This document shows, one piece after another, positions 35,774 through 43,802 of a DNA stretch of 64,000 bases. The number at the start of each line of letters is the position of its first letter. The first letter of the stretch is position 1. Below the pieces are notes generated by a model that worked only from the letters and a program-made list of their open reading frames with translations, searched no databases and had not been told where the DNA came from. Source of the DNA: Haloterrigena sp. H1. Lineage in GTDB: Archaea; Halobacteriota; Halobacteria; Halobacteriales; Natrialbaceae. Location of the stretch: the NCBI RefSeq assembly GCF_005938085.1, contig NZ_SMZK01000001.1, forward strand, positions 1,984,001 to 2,048,000. The letters run 5' to 3'. The translations under genes and the position numbers were made by a program.

Positions 35774-36979
35774 ATGTCGAGTTCCGGCGATGACCTGTTC
35801 ACCCGCGACGATCCGATCTTCGAGAACAAAGAACTCCTCGAAATCAACCACCTTCCTGAAGAAGGTCGGATCGTCGGCCGCGACGACGAGATTTCGGAAC
35901 TTGCAAACGCGGTCAACCCCGCAATCTTCGGTCAGAGTCCGAGCAACCTGCTGATCTATGGAAAGACGGGAACTGGCAAATCCCTTTGTGCGAAGTACAT
36001 CTCGGAGCGACTGGTCCGCGTCGCAGGGGAAGAAGGCGTCACGTCGGCGTTCGCTTACGTCGACTGCGCACAGGATAACACGGAAACGCAGGCCGTCCAG
36101 ACGATCGCTCACACGTTAAACGAGCCAGCGGTTACCGATATCAGAATTCCCGACAAGGGTCTCAGTACCTCGACGTACTACAAGCGCCTCTGGACGGTGT
36201 TGGATACTCAGTACGACGTGGTCCTCGTCATTTTGGACGAGGTCGACAAACTCGACGACGACGACATTCTCATGCAACTCTCGCGCGCGGGCGAGGCTGG
36301 CAAGCTCGAGTCGTGCAAGATCGGCGTCATCGGGATCAGTAACAAGATCAAGTACAAGGACCGACTCGACGAGCGAGTCAAATCGAGCCTCTGTGAACGC
36401 GAGTTCGTCTTTCCTCCCTACGACGCAAATCAGCTCCGAGAGATCATGCAGGCCCGCAGCGACGCGTTCAAAGATGGCGTCCTCGAGCCCTCGGTCATTC
36501 CACGCGCCGCGGCGCTTGCGGCCCGCGAACACGGCGACGCTCGCAAGGCCATCGACATTCTCCGGTACGCCGGCGAGATCGCACAGTCGAACGGCAACGA
36601 GACCGTACAGGAAGAGTTCGTGGTCCAGGCACGCGAGCGGGCCGAAACGGATCGGTTTCGGGAACTCATCCGCGGCTCGACCCCACACTCGCGGTACGTC
36701 CTGCAGGCGCTTGCGGTCCTCTCGCTCAACACGCCCGAGGAAGACGGGTTCCGGACGACGAAGATCTACGACGTCTACGAGGAGATCTGCCGGCAGGAAC
36801 GATCCGAACCGCTCTCCCTGCGGCGAGTTCGAGACCTGCTCAAAGAACACGCATTCCTCGACATCTTAGAGCAGGCCCGCCGGAGCGGCGGCAGCGCCGA
36901 AGGCAGCTATACCGAACACCAGTTGCTCGAGGACCCCGAAGTCGTTCGGAAGGTACTCGTCGAAACTGACGACGCCTGA
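35774..36979 (+). CDS. cdc6: Orc1/Cdc6 replication initiator
   Basis: The product has 401 aa from ATG MSSSGDDLF; the longer open frame upstream runs through the ORBs and is not coding. The AAA+ core has Walker A GKTGTGKS at 63-70 and Walker B LDEVD at 154-158, with sensor-1 GISNKI. The C-terminal third is a winged helix that would contact ORBs. The protein binds the boxes, melts the AT-rich core and loads MCM. Haloarchaea have many Cdc6 proteins, each matched to its own ORB sequence; this pair forms one such unit. Confidence 0.95.
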   Translation: MSSSGDDLFTRDDPIFENKELLEINHLPEEGRIVGRDDEISELANAVNPAIFGQSPSNLLIYGKTGTGKSLCAKYISERLVRVAGEEGVTSAFAYVDCAQDNTETQAVQTIAHTLNEPAVTDIRIPDKGLSTSTYYKRLWTVLDTQYDVVLVILDEVDKLDDDDILMQLSRAGEAGKLESCKIGVIGISNKIKYKDRLDERVKSSLCEREFVFPPYDANQLREIMQARSDAFKDGVLEPSVIPRAAALAAREHGDARKAIDILRYAGEIAQSNGNETVQEEFVVQARERAETDRFRELIRGSTPHSRYVLQALAVLSLNTPEEDGFRTTKIYDVYEEICRQERSEPLSLRRVRDLLKEHAFLDILEQARRSGGSAEGSYTEHQLLEDPEVVRKVLVETDDA

Positions 36980-37092
36980 GTCTGCGCTCGTCTCGCCTCT
37001 GATACCCGTTCAGTAACAACGAGAACCGATCGCGAGAGACCGAGATACGTCACGACTGATCGTACAAACAATCGAAAAGAGGTAGCGGAGCG

Positions 37093-37512
37093 TTACTCCT
37101 CAAGGAGCCCGAGCTGACCGAGGAAGTCATGCTGATCGAAGAACGCGCGCTCCTCTTGGAGTCTGCCGTCTTCGACCACGAACTTCGCCATATCCCGGAC
37201 CTCGAATGTTTCGTGGGTCGGTGAAATCCCGTTGAACTCACCGTCGTGGGTGCCCGAAAGCGTCCCTTCTGCCATGACCAGTTGCTCGTCCGCGAGCATC
37301 TCGTGGACGGTTATTTGGAAATCGGGAAATGCGTCGACGACTTCCCGAGCGTACGCTTCGAAGGGCTCACGGCCCTGTATCGTGCCACTGGTCGGAGACG
37401 TGAAGGTAAACGATTCGGCGACGACGTTAGATAATCTCGAGAACTCCTGATCGTTCCAGATCTCTACGTACTCGTTGGCGAGCTGTGCCGCATCTACCGT
37501 GGTTTCTGCCAC
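37093..37512 (-). CDS. SnoaL-like (NTF2-fold) protein, ester cyclase family
   Basis: This 139-aa protein has a GTG start. It has the cone-shaped NTF2-fold pattern: YVEIWNDQEFSRL, then ESFTFTSPTSGTIQGRE, FPDFQITVHEMLADEQLVMAEGTLSGTHDGEF and a final WFFDQHDFLGQLG-like helix (here AFFDQHDFLGQLG). Members bind small hydrophobic molecules; many are polyketide cyclases, but substrates in archaea are unknown. Confidence 0.85.
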   Translation of the reverse strand: MAETTVDAAQLANEYVEIWNDQEFSRLSNVVAESFTFTSPTSGTIQGREPFEAYAREVVDAFPDFQITVHEMLADEQLVMAEGTLSGTHDGEFNGISPTHETFEVRDMAKFVVEDGRLQEERAFFDQHDFLGQLGLLEE

Positions 37513-37721
37513 TGTCTCCCACCCCCAAGTTGCTCTATGCTGTTTGTTAACATAACTATCAACCTTGGCAATTCACGGTGAGCGTGGACCGGGTATCGAC
37601 CGGTGCCGACTGGTTCGCCTGTACTGCCGCATCCGTCTGCCTTTTCTGAACTCCCTGTTGATCGCCTCCTTGATCTTGGAAAGCCGCCAGAGCCGTCGGA
37701 TCACGGCTTCCATAGCCGCTA

Positions 37722-37741
37722 TTTCACCGGAAACACGGTGT
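37722..37741 (-). repeat. ORB 9 (inverted), downstream of cdc6
   Basis: A perfect copy, TTTCACCGGAAACACGGTGT, lies about 740 bp past the cdc6 stop between the SnoaL-like and M24 peptidase genes. It is an outlying initiator site. Confidence 0.85.
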
Positions 37742-37774
37742 CTTGATCGACTCGAGCGAGCGAGGCCTGTCGAC

Positions 37775-38920
37775 TCACAGACCGGTCTCCCAGCCACGCG
37801 GCGTCTCGTTTAATCGGTCGGCGCCGTCTTCGGTAACCTCCACCAGATCCTCGATCCGGACGCCGAACTCGCCCTCGAGGTAGATCCCCGGTTCGACGCT
37901 GAAGACCATGCCGGGTTCAAGCTCGCGGTCGTTGCCTGCAGTGATGTAGGGCGGTTCGTGGACCTCGAGGCCGACGCCGTGACCGGTCCGGTGAACGAAG
38001 GCGTCGCCGTAGCCGGCCGACTCGATGACCGATCTGGCGGCACGATCGATCAACCCTGCGGTGACCCCTGGTTCGACGGCGTCGATCGCGGCCTGCTGGG
38101 CCTCCCTGACGATGTCGTGGACGCGCTCGTACTCGGCCGGCGGGTCGCCGACGACGATCGTACGAGTCTGGTCGCCCGGATAGCGACCCGTTCCAGCCTC
38201 GAGGTCGGCTGGGACGAACGCACCGAAATCCAGCACGATGGGATCGCCAGCTTCGATCTGGCGCGAGCTGCTGTGGTGGTGTGGGCGGGCCCCGTTCGGA
38301 CCGGCAGCGACGATCGTCTCGAAGGCGGGTTCCTCGCCGCCCTCGGCGACGAGCAGCCGGTCGATCTCGGCTGCCAGTTCCGATTCCGTCATGCCGACGA
38401 GTTCCTCTCCACGCCGGCGGATCTCGAGGGCGACGTGATCCGCGAGCTCGCCGGCGCGGCGCAGCGCCGTGAGTTCGACGTCGTCCTTGCGGATCCGCAG
38501 CGGCTCGAGAACGGTACTTGCGAGTCCGAACGCGGCGTCCGGCAGCAGGTCTCGGAGATCCTGCGTGAACGTCGCCCACATCCGGTCATCGACGAGAACG
38601 GTCGCTTCGTCTGCCTCCTCGAGCGAGTAGTCCGTCAACACGCGCCCGACGCCCTCGAGCGGGTCGTCCGAATCGGTCCAGCAGCGCAGTTGGAGCTCCG
38701 CGATCGGCAGCGAAGCGAGCTGTGTCTCGTACATCGCCGGCGCGACGATCGCGGGCTCGCCGTCCCGGGGGACGAACAGCAACAGGTGACGTTCGGACGG
38801 CGATTCCGCAAAGCCGGTCAGATAGGTCAAGTTCGGGCTCGGAAAGCAGACCAGCAGGTCGGCTCCGACGTTTGCGAGCCGGTCCTGACAGGCTACTATC
38901 CGGCGCTCGAACGGCGTCAT
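37775..38920 (-). CDS. M24 family metallopeptidase (Xaa-Pro aminopeptidase-like)
   Basis: The product has 381 aa from ATG MTPFERRIV. The N-terminal creatinase-like domain (about 1-150; LVCFPSPNLTYLTGF) is followed by the pita-bread catalytic domain. Metal ligands are visible in order: Asp in VLDFGAF, Asp in GDQTRTIVV, His in HRTGHGVGLEVHEPP, Glu in FSVEPGIY and Glu in GVRIEDLVE. It removes N-terminal residues before proline in the cytoplasm. It is divergent from otsA. Confidence 0.9.
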   Translation of the reverse strand: MTPFERRIVACQDRLANVGADLLVCFPSPNLTYLTGFAESPSERHLLLFVPRDGEPAIVAPAMYETQLASLPIAELQLRCWTDSDDPLEGVGRVLTDYSLEEADEATVLVDDRMWATFTQDLRDLLPDAAFGLASTVLEPLRIRKDDVELTALRRAGELADHVALEIRRRGEELVGMTESELAAEIDRLLVAEGGEEPAFETIVAAGPNGARPHHHSSSRQIEAGDPIVLDFGAFVPADLEAGTGRYPGDQTRTIVVGDPPAEYERVHDIVREAQQAAIDAVEPGVTAGLIDRAARSVIESAGYGDAFVHRTGHGVGLEVHEPPYITAGNDRELEPGMVFSVEPGIYLEGEFGVRIEDLVEVTEDGADRLNETPRGWETGL

Positions 38921-39127
38921 GGCGACGGGTTCGCTCGAGTGAGCAATCAACGTTGGGTATCCTCGGTTACGAACGCGGCCGTCAGATGACGCCAGCAACC
39001 CGTGTTCCGGCAGACAGTCTCCGCGAGCGGACAGTCTGCTATCCGTGGGGACTAGTGGGAACCTATTAACCCACCAGCGAGTGCAGGCCGCGAAGCAACG
39101 AGTGGAGAGGCTGTGCTGTTTCAGCGA

Positions 39128-40843
39128 ATGCGAGTTCCAGAGCGGTTGCCGACGACGACTGTGCCCGATCGACAGTATCGAACTCGAGCCAGCGACCGCG
39201 GACGAACGGCCGACGGGTCCGGAGACGACGGCCCGAACTGTCCCGGATCGCTGATCGTCGTCTCGAACCGCCAGCCGTACCGCCACGAGTTCGAGGCCGA
39301 GTCGGCCTCGGACCCTCAGTCCGATCCCAGCAGCGACGAGGACCCGTCGCTGGGAACCGACGGCGGGCTCGCTCGAGCGGCTCGCCAGCGATCGATTACG
39401 GTCGACGAGCCGACTGGCGGACTGACCGCTGGCCTCGATCCCGTCGTGCAGGAAACTGACGGGACCTGGATCGCTTGGGGCGACGGCGACGCGGACTTTG
39501 CGGTCACGGACGACCGCAACTGCGTGGCCGTCCCGCCGGACGAGGAGGCCTACACGCTGCGTCGACTCGACCTCTCGGAGGAAGCGGTCGACTCCTACTA
39601 CTACGGCTTTAGCAACCGCGTACTCTGGCCGCTCTGCCACGGCTTTTCGGACCTGGTTGCGGATCGATCGAACGACTTCGAGTGGTACCGGACGGTCAAC
39701 GAACAGTTCGCCGACGCAGTCACCGACCACGCCGACGAGGATTCCGTGATCTGGCTGCAGGACTACCACCTCGCGCTCGCACCGCGGCTGATTCGCGAAT
39801 CGGTCCCCGACAGCGCGACCATCGCCCACTTCTGGCATATTCCGTGGCCGACGCCGGCGACGTTTCGGCACTGTCCCGCCGGCGGTCACGTTCTCGAGGG
39901 GCTGCTCGGCAACGATCTGCTCGGCTTCCACGTCGAGGGATACGTCGACCGGTTTCTGGACTGTGTCGACCGGTTTCTCCCGGCTGCTACCGTCGACCGA
40001 ACACGGCGGACGATTCGCTACGACGGGGAGACGACTCGCGTCGTCGCGACCCCGATGGGTGTCGACGCCGAGGGGTACGACAGCGATGCACGCTCGACCG
40101 ACCGCGACCGCCTCACAGCGCTGTTCGAGGAGTACGGGATTCCACAGGGGACGACGCTTGGACTGGGACTCGATCGCCTCGACTATACGAAGGGGATTCC
40201 GGAACGATTGGCCGCGCTCGAGCGGTTCTTCGAGCGCAATCCCGGCTGGCGCGGCGAGTTCACGTTCCTCCAGAAGGCGACGCCCTCGCGGACCGAAATC
40301 GGAACCTACCAGCAGTACGGTGACCTCGTTCGCAGCGAGGTCAAGCGGATCAATCGCCGCTTCGAGACCGCCGACTGGCGGCCGATCGTCTACACGGAGG
40401 ACGTCCTGCCACGGGAAGGGATCTGTGCACTCTATCGCCATGCCGACGTGATGGTCGTCAGCCCGCTGGTCGACGGGATGAACCTGGTCGCACAGGAGTA
40501 CATCGCGGCGAGTATTAACGGCGATGGCGCGTTACTGTTGAGCGACCGCACCGGTGCCCACGAACGGCTCGGCTCGCACGCCCTGACGATCGACCCCATC
40601 GATACCGACGGAACTGCGGCCCAGCTCGAGTACGCGCTCTCGATGTCGGCATACGAGCGCCAGCGCCGACTGAACACGCTCCGCCAGCGCGTCTTCAGCG
40701 GCGACATTCAGTCGTGGATGGAAACGCAGTTCGATTGGATCCGACGCGTTCGTGGCGACTCCGAGACTGGCGACGAATCCGGCCGATCCGACGGACGCAC
40801 CGACTCCGAGTCAGGCTCTCACGAGCCCACGCCGCCGGTGTAA
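39128..40843 (+). CDS. otsA: Trehalose-6-phosphate synthase
   Basis: This is a GT20 enzyme of 571 aa from the ATG MRVPERL; a GTG five codons upstream is an alternative. An acidic insertion (about 55-90) interrupts the usual N-terminal loop. Family motifs are present: SNRQPY, GGLTAGLDPV, WLQDYHLALAPRLIRE, the LGLDRLDYTKGIPERL donor-site loop and GMNLVAQEY. It joins UDP- or GDP-glucose to glucose-6-P. The phosphatase follows 3 nt after the stop. Trehalose is a compatible solute in several haloarchaea. Confidence 0.93.
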   Translation: MRVPERLPTTTVPDRQYRTRASDRGRTADGSGDDGPNCPGSLIVVSNRQPYRHEFEAESASDPQSDPSSDEDPSLGTDGGLARAARQRSITVDEPTGGLTAGLDPVVQETDGTWIAWGDGDADFAVTDDRNCVAVPPDEEAYTLRRLDLSEEAVDSYYYGFSNRVLWPLCHGFSDLVADRSNDFEWYRTVNEQFADAVTDHADEDSVIWLQDYHLALAPRLIRESVPDSATIAHFWHIPWPTPATFRHCPAGGHVLEGLLGNDLLGFHVEGYVDRFLDCVDRFLPAATVDRTRRTIRYDGETTRVVATPMGVDAEGYDSDARSTDRDRLTALFEEYGIPQGTTLGLGLDRLDYTKGIPERLAALERFFERNPGWRGEFTFLQKATPSRTEIGTYQQYGDLVRSEVKRINRRFETADWRPIVYTEDVLPREGICALYRHADVMVVSPLVDGMNLVAQEYIAASINGDGALLLSDRTGAHERLGSHALTIDPIDTDGTAAQLEYALSMSAYERQRRLNTLRQRVFSGDIQSWMETQFDWIRRVRGDSETGDESGRSDGRTDSESGSHEPTPPV

Positions 40844-40846
40844 CCG

Positions 40847-41653
40847 ATGGCAGCGCCCGACGCACCCCCGCAACCGCTCGAGGAGCAGTTGTCACGGGTT
40901 CGGACGACGCTCGCGGACACGACGAAGCTGCTCGTCTGTCTCGATTTCGACGGCACGCTCGCGCCGATCGTCGACGACCCCGACGCAGCGAGGCCGACCG
41001 AACGCAATCAGGACGCCGTGGCCACGCTCGCTGACACGCCCGCGGTGACGACGGCGGTCGTCAGCGGTCGCGCTCTGTCGGACGTCCGCGAGCGCATCGA
41101 TGGCCCATCGATCTACGCCGGGAATCACGGCCTCGAGCTCGCCCGCGAGGGGGACATCTCCATCCATCCGGTCGCACGCGAGCACGCCGCTCGTATCGAA
41201 CGTCTCTGTGCTGTCCTCGAGGTCGTCCTCACGTCCGTTCCGAACTGCCGGATCGAGAACAAACGCCTGACCGGGACGGTCCACTTCCGCACTGTCCCGC
41301 CAGCAGCCGTCCCGATCGTCCGCCGGATCACTCACGATATCGTCGACAGATTCGGTGACGACGCCCTCGAACTCTCTCCCGGCAAGCAGATCCTCGAAAT
41401 CGGGCCGGATCTGGCGTGGGGGAAAGGAGACGCAGTCGAGGTGATCGCCGCCGACGAACCATCCGAGACGGCCGTTATCTACATCGGTGACGACGTCACT
41501 GACGAATCGGCGTTCCGAGCCGTCGAACCGGACGGACTCGGAATCAGGGTCGGCGACGGACCCTCGAGCGCGTCCGCTCGCGTCGACTCGCCGGCGGCGG
41601 TCGCAGACTTCCTCTCGTGGCTTGGCTCGACCGGCGTCGACCTGCTCGAGTGA
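40847..41653 (+). CDS. otsB: Trehalose-6-phosphate phosphatase
   Basis: This 268-aa HAD-superfamily enzyme has the nucleophile motif LDFDGTLAPI (residues about 31-40), VVSGRALSDV (motif II region), the conserved NHGLE of the cap and IGDDVTDESAF with the magnesium-binding acids. It dephosphorylates the OtsA product to trehalose. It forms a two-gene operon with otsA. Its TGA stop is the start of an 82-bp palindromic repeat. Confidence 0.93.
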   Translation: MAAPDAPPQPLEEQLSRVRTTLADTTKLLVCLDFDGTLAPIVDDPDAARPTERNQDAVATLADTPAVTTAVVSGRALSDVRERIDGPSIYAGNHGLELAREGDISIHPVAREHAARIERLCAVLEVVLTSVPNCRIENKRLTGTVHFRTVPPAAVPIVRRITHDIVDRFGDDALELSPGKQILEIGPDLAWGKGDAVEVIAADEPSETAVIYIGDDVTDESAFRAVEPDGLGIRVGDGPSSASARVDSPAAVADFLSWLGSTGVDLLE

Positions 41654-41734
41654 TACGGTCTGCTGTCCCGATGTCCCGGCCCGACCGCAGGACGAGTCGC
41701 GGGCGCGCCGGCACCCACTGACAGGAGTCCGTAT
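41653..41734. repeat. 82-bp palindromic intergenic repeat, copy A
   Basis: The copy begins ATACGGTCTGCTGT at the otsB stop codon and ends ACTGACAGGAGTCCGTAT. The ends form an imperfect inverted repeat (ATACGGnCTnCTGTnA). It aligns over its full length with 43722-43802, with an 18-bp identical right end. It could be a transcription terminator or processing element, or a MITE. Confidence 0.65.
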
Positions 41735-41908
41735 GAGACGCTCTATCGGACACAGGCCGAGCCCATCACCGATCCTGACTCCGTATCACGGTGGTTCATC
41801 AGCTGAGATAGCTGAATGCGTATGGTGATGGCCAATGCTGATTGAACCGTTGGGGCCGAAAGAATTAGTTACCACTGGAAATATAGTCCGGTACGAGAGT
41901 GAACACAC

Positions 41909-42259
41909 GTGAAACTCCGTCAACCAACTGATTTCCTGATCCTCGAGGCGCTCGAGGACAAAGGCCGCAACGTCGCAACGAATCTGGCTTCGCATACGGG
42001 AAAAAGTCGGAAAAACATCAACACGAGACTCCCGGTGCTCGAGGATTATGGGCTCGTCCGCAAAATCGGCCCCGCAGAGCGGTCCGGGCTCTACGAGATC
42101 TCCGCGATGGGGAAGGCCGCGCTGGTCTACCAAGACCAGTACGACGAGGCCGACGACTTCGAAGCGCTCATCGAGGGACCAACTGCCAGCGCCGGCACGG
42201 ATGGCGAGACACAGACGAGTTTCGCCCGTGGTGAACCGGACAGCGACGACGACGAGTGA
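41909..42259 (+). CDS. Winged-helix transcriptional regulator
   Basis: This 116-aa protein has a GTG start; an AAATATA box about 25 nt upstream fits a leaderless transcript. Residues 5-80 are a winged helix (DFLILEALEDKGRNVATNLA, then RKNINTRLPVLEDYGLVRKIG, and a GLYEISAMGKAAL wing). The C-terminal tail is acidic and unstructured. It is probably a DNA-binding regulator; target unknown. Confidence 0.85.
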   Translation: MKLRQPTDFLILEALEDKGRNVATNLASHTGKSRKNINTRLPVLEDYGLVRKIGPAERSGLYEISAMGKAALVYQDQYDEADDFEALIEGPTASAGTDGETQTSFARGEPDSDDDE

Positions 42260-42350
42260 CGAGACACCCGACCCACGGGAGTTACTGCGCCGAATTCGGA
42301 TGCCTCGAGTGAGCTCGACTCGATTCAGTTCTCTGTGAGACGAGTGGCCG

Positions 42351-43127
42351 TCACAGGGGCACCTCGCCGTCGTCGGTCGCGAGTTGACGACGTGCACACG
42401 AGGAAAAACTGAAGCTGAGTTTTCGGTGCCGGCCGTTCGCGTCGGGGATCGTCGTCCCACACTGCGAGCGATCGCGTTCGTATTCGGGATCCCACGCATA
42501 ACTGCTGAGCATCGGCGTCGCGACGATGGCGTCGTCGGTGACGAACGCGGTACCGTGTTCGTGACCGAGGCCGAGTGCGTGGCCGATTTCGTGGAGAAGA
42601 ACGTGCATCGTGTGCGCCGGCGTCGTATTCGGCGCGATCGATCGCGGCCCGTCGTCGACGAGCGTCTCGAACGACTCGAGGGCGGCGATGTGGCGCGCCC
42701 CACCGACGGATGCGACGTGCGGGACGCCGTAGCCGGTGGGTGCCGTGTCCATGCTCCCGTCAGTGACCAGCAGGTTGACGTCCGACGCCGGTTCGATGTC
42801 GCGCCCACTGAGAGCGCCCGTCGCGACGGCCATTGGCCACTCGCCACGGCTGGTGAGACGAGCAGCGTCCTCGCTCGAGACCGAGACGGTCCCGCCCATC
42901 GAGACGTCGAGCGTCCAGTACTCGAACGAGAGCGTCGCGGTGAGATACTCGTGGATCCGCTCGGCTACGCCATCGTACGTCGCGGCTCGTTCGGAGAGCC
43001 AGACGCCGATCTCGAGCGTGTCAGTGGCTCCGCGCGTCGTATAGGCAAGCGTCCCGAGCGAGAGCACCGAGCCCACCGTTCCGAGGAGCGCGCGACGATT
43101 CACGAGTGCGAGTTTCGAAGCACGCAT
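42351..43127 (-). CDS. Tat-exported zincin metalloprotease (M10/matrixin-like)
   Basis: This 258-aa protein has an N-terminal Tat-like signal (VNRRALLGTVGSVLSLGTLAY). The signature HEIGHALGLGHEH near residue 180 is HExxHxxGxxH, the zinc-binding site of metzincins. A following methionine (ATPMLSSYAWD) may be the Met-turn. It is thus a secreted or surface protease. The C-terminal SFSFSSCARRQL tail is unusual. Confidence 0.85.
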   Translation of the reverse strand: MRASKLALVNRRALLGTVGSVLSLGTLAYTTRGATDTLEIGVWLSERAATYDGVAERIHEYLTATLSFEYWTLDVSMGGTVSVSSEDAARLTSRGEWPMAVATGALSGRDIEPASDVNLLVTDGSMDTAPTGYGVPHVASVGGARHIAALESFETLVDDGPRSIAPNTTPAHTMHVLLHEIGHALGLGHEHGTAFVTDDAIVATPMLSSYAWDPEYERDRSQCGTTIPDANGRHRKLSFSFSSCARRQLATDDGEVPL

Positions 43128-43211
43128 CCAGTCTCTATGGCTGAACCTGATCGCGCATTAAATCGCCACGAGGCGAGCGCCCGTCGGTGGTTTGCCATGG
43201 CGTGACCGAGC

Positions 43212-43550
43212 CTACGCCGACGGCACGCGCCGAGTGTCGATGACGCGGGCACGCCGTTCAGTGACACGGATCTCGCGTCCCGCCGGCAACTCCTCGGGTT
43301 CGATCGGGACCAACAGGAGTAACGCATCGTCGTCGGTTTCGACCAGACGGCGGTGGGGGGTTCGCTGTTGCATGCAAAACGTCCACTCGCCGGTCCGAAG
43401 CCGGTGGCGAACCTGCCAGTCGGTGTAGTATCGCCCGTCCGAACCTTCAAACACCGTCTCGAACGGCAGTGCTACCACAGCCACCCCTCGCCCCACGACC
43501 GGGCAACGGCTCTCGTCTCGCGCATTCCTATTCGATCGACTGACTGTCAC
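43212..43550 (-). CDS. Hypothetical protein
   Basis: This 112-aa protein has a GTG start. Its central part (VFEGSDGRYYTDWQVRHRLR, then WTFCMQQRTPHRRLVETDDD) and acidic beta-rich end (LLLLVPIEPEELPAGREIRV) read as a folded haloarchaeal protein. No family is recognised. It sits downstream of the large Bat-like gene, separated by the second palindromic repeat. Confidence 0.6.
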   Translation of the reverse strand: MTVSRSNRNARDESRCPVVGRGVAVVALPFETVFEGSDGRYYTDWQVRHRLRTGEWTFCMQQRTPHRRLVETDDDALLLLVPIEPEELPAGREIRVTERRARVIDTRRVPSA

Positions 43551-43721
43551 GCGTATTGGTGCTCGGATTCATATAGTCGACATTCAAATATCCATGATAG
43601 TCTTCGACGGATGAGAGTCGAGTTTCTGGGCAGCGCTTTCCGGCGTCACACCACCGACACAGCGTCTGTCGAGATCGGTCAGCGGCCGACCGTTGTCCGC
43701 CGCTCACTCGTGGGGCGGCTC

Positions 43722-43802
43722 ATACGGTCTACTGTAACGGTTTCTCGGTGAGACCGCAGGGCGGTCGCGATCGCACCGGCACCGACTGACAGGAGTCCGT
43801 AT
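43722..43802. repeat. 82-bp palindromic intergenic repeat, copy B
   Basis: This is a diverged copy of 41653-41734 with the same ATACGG...CCGTAT ends. Its right end overlaps the TGA stop of the minus-strand Bat-like gene, so, read on that strand, it too begins TGATACGG directly at a stop codon. Confidence 0.65.

Noticed and set aside
37775..40441. A continuous 888-codon minus-strand frame containing the M24 peptidase
   Set aside because: The peptidase's conserved N-terminus starts at 38920. The upstream extension is antisense to otsA and lacks protein-like motifs.
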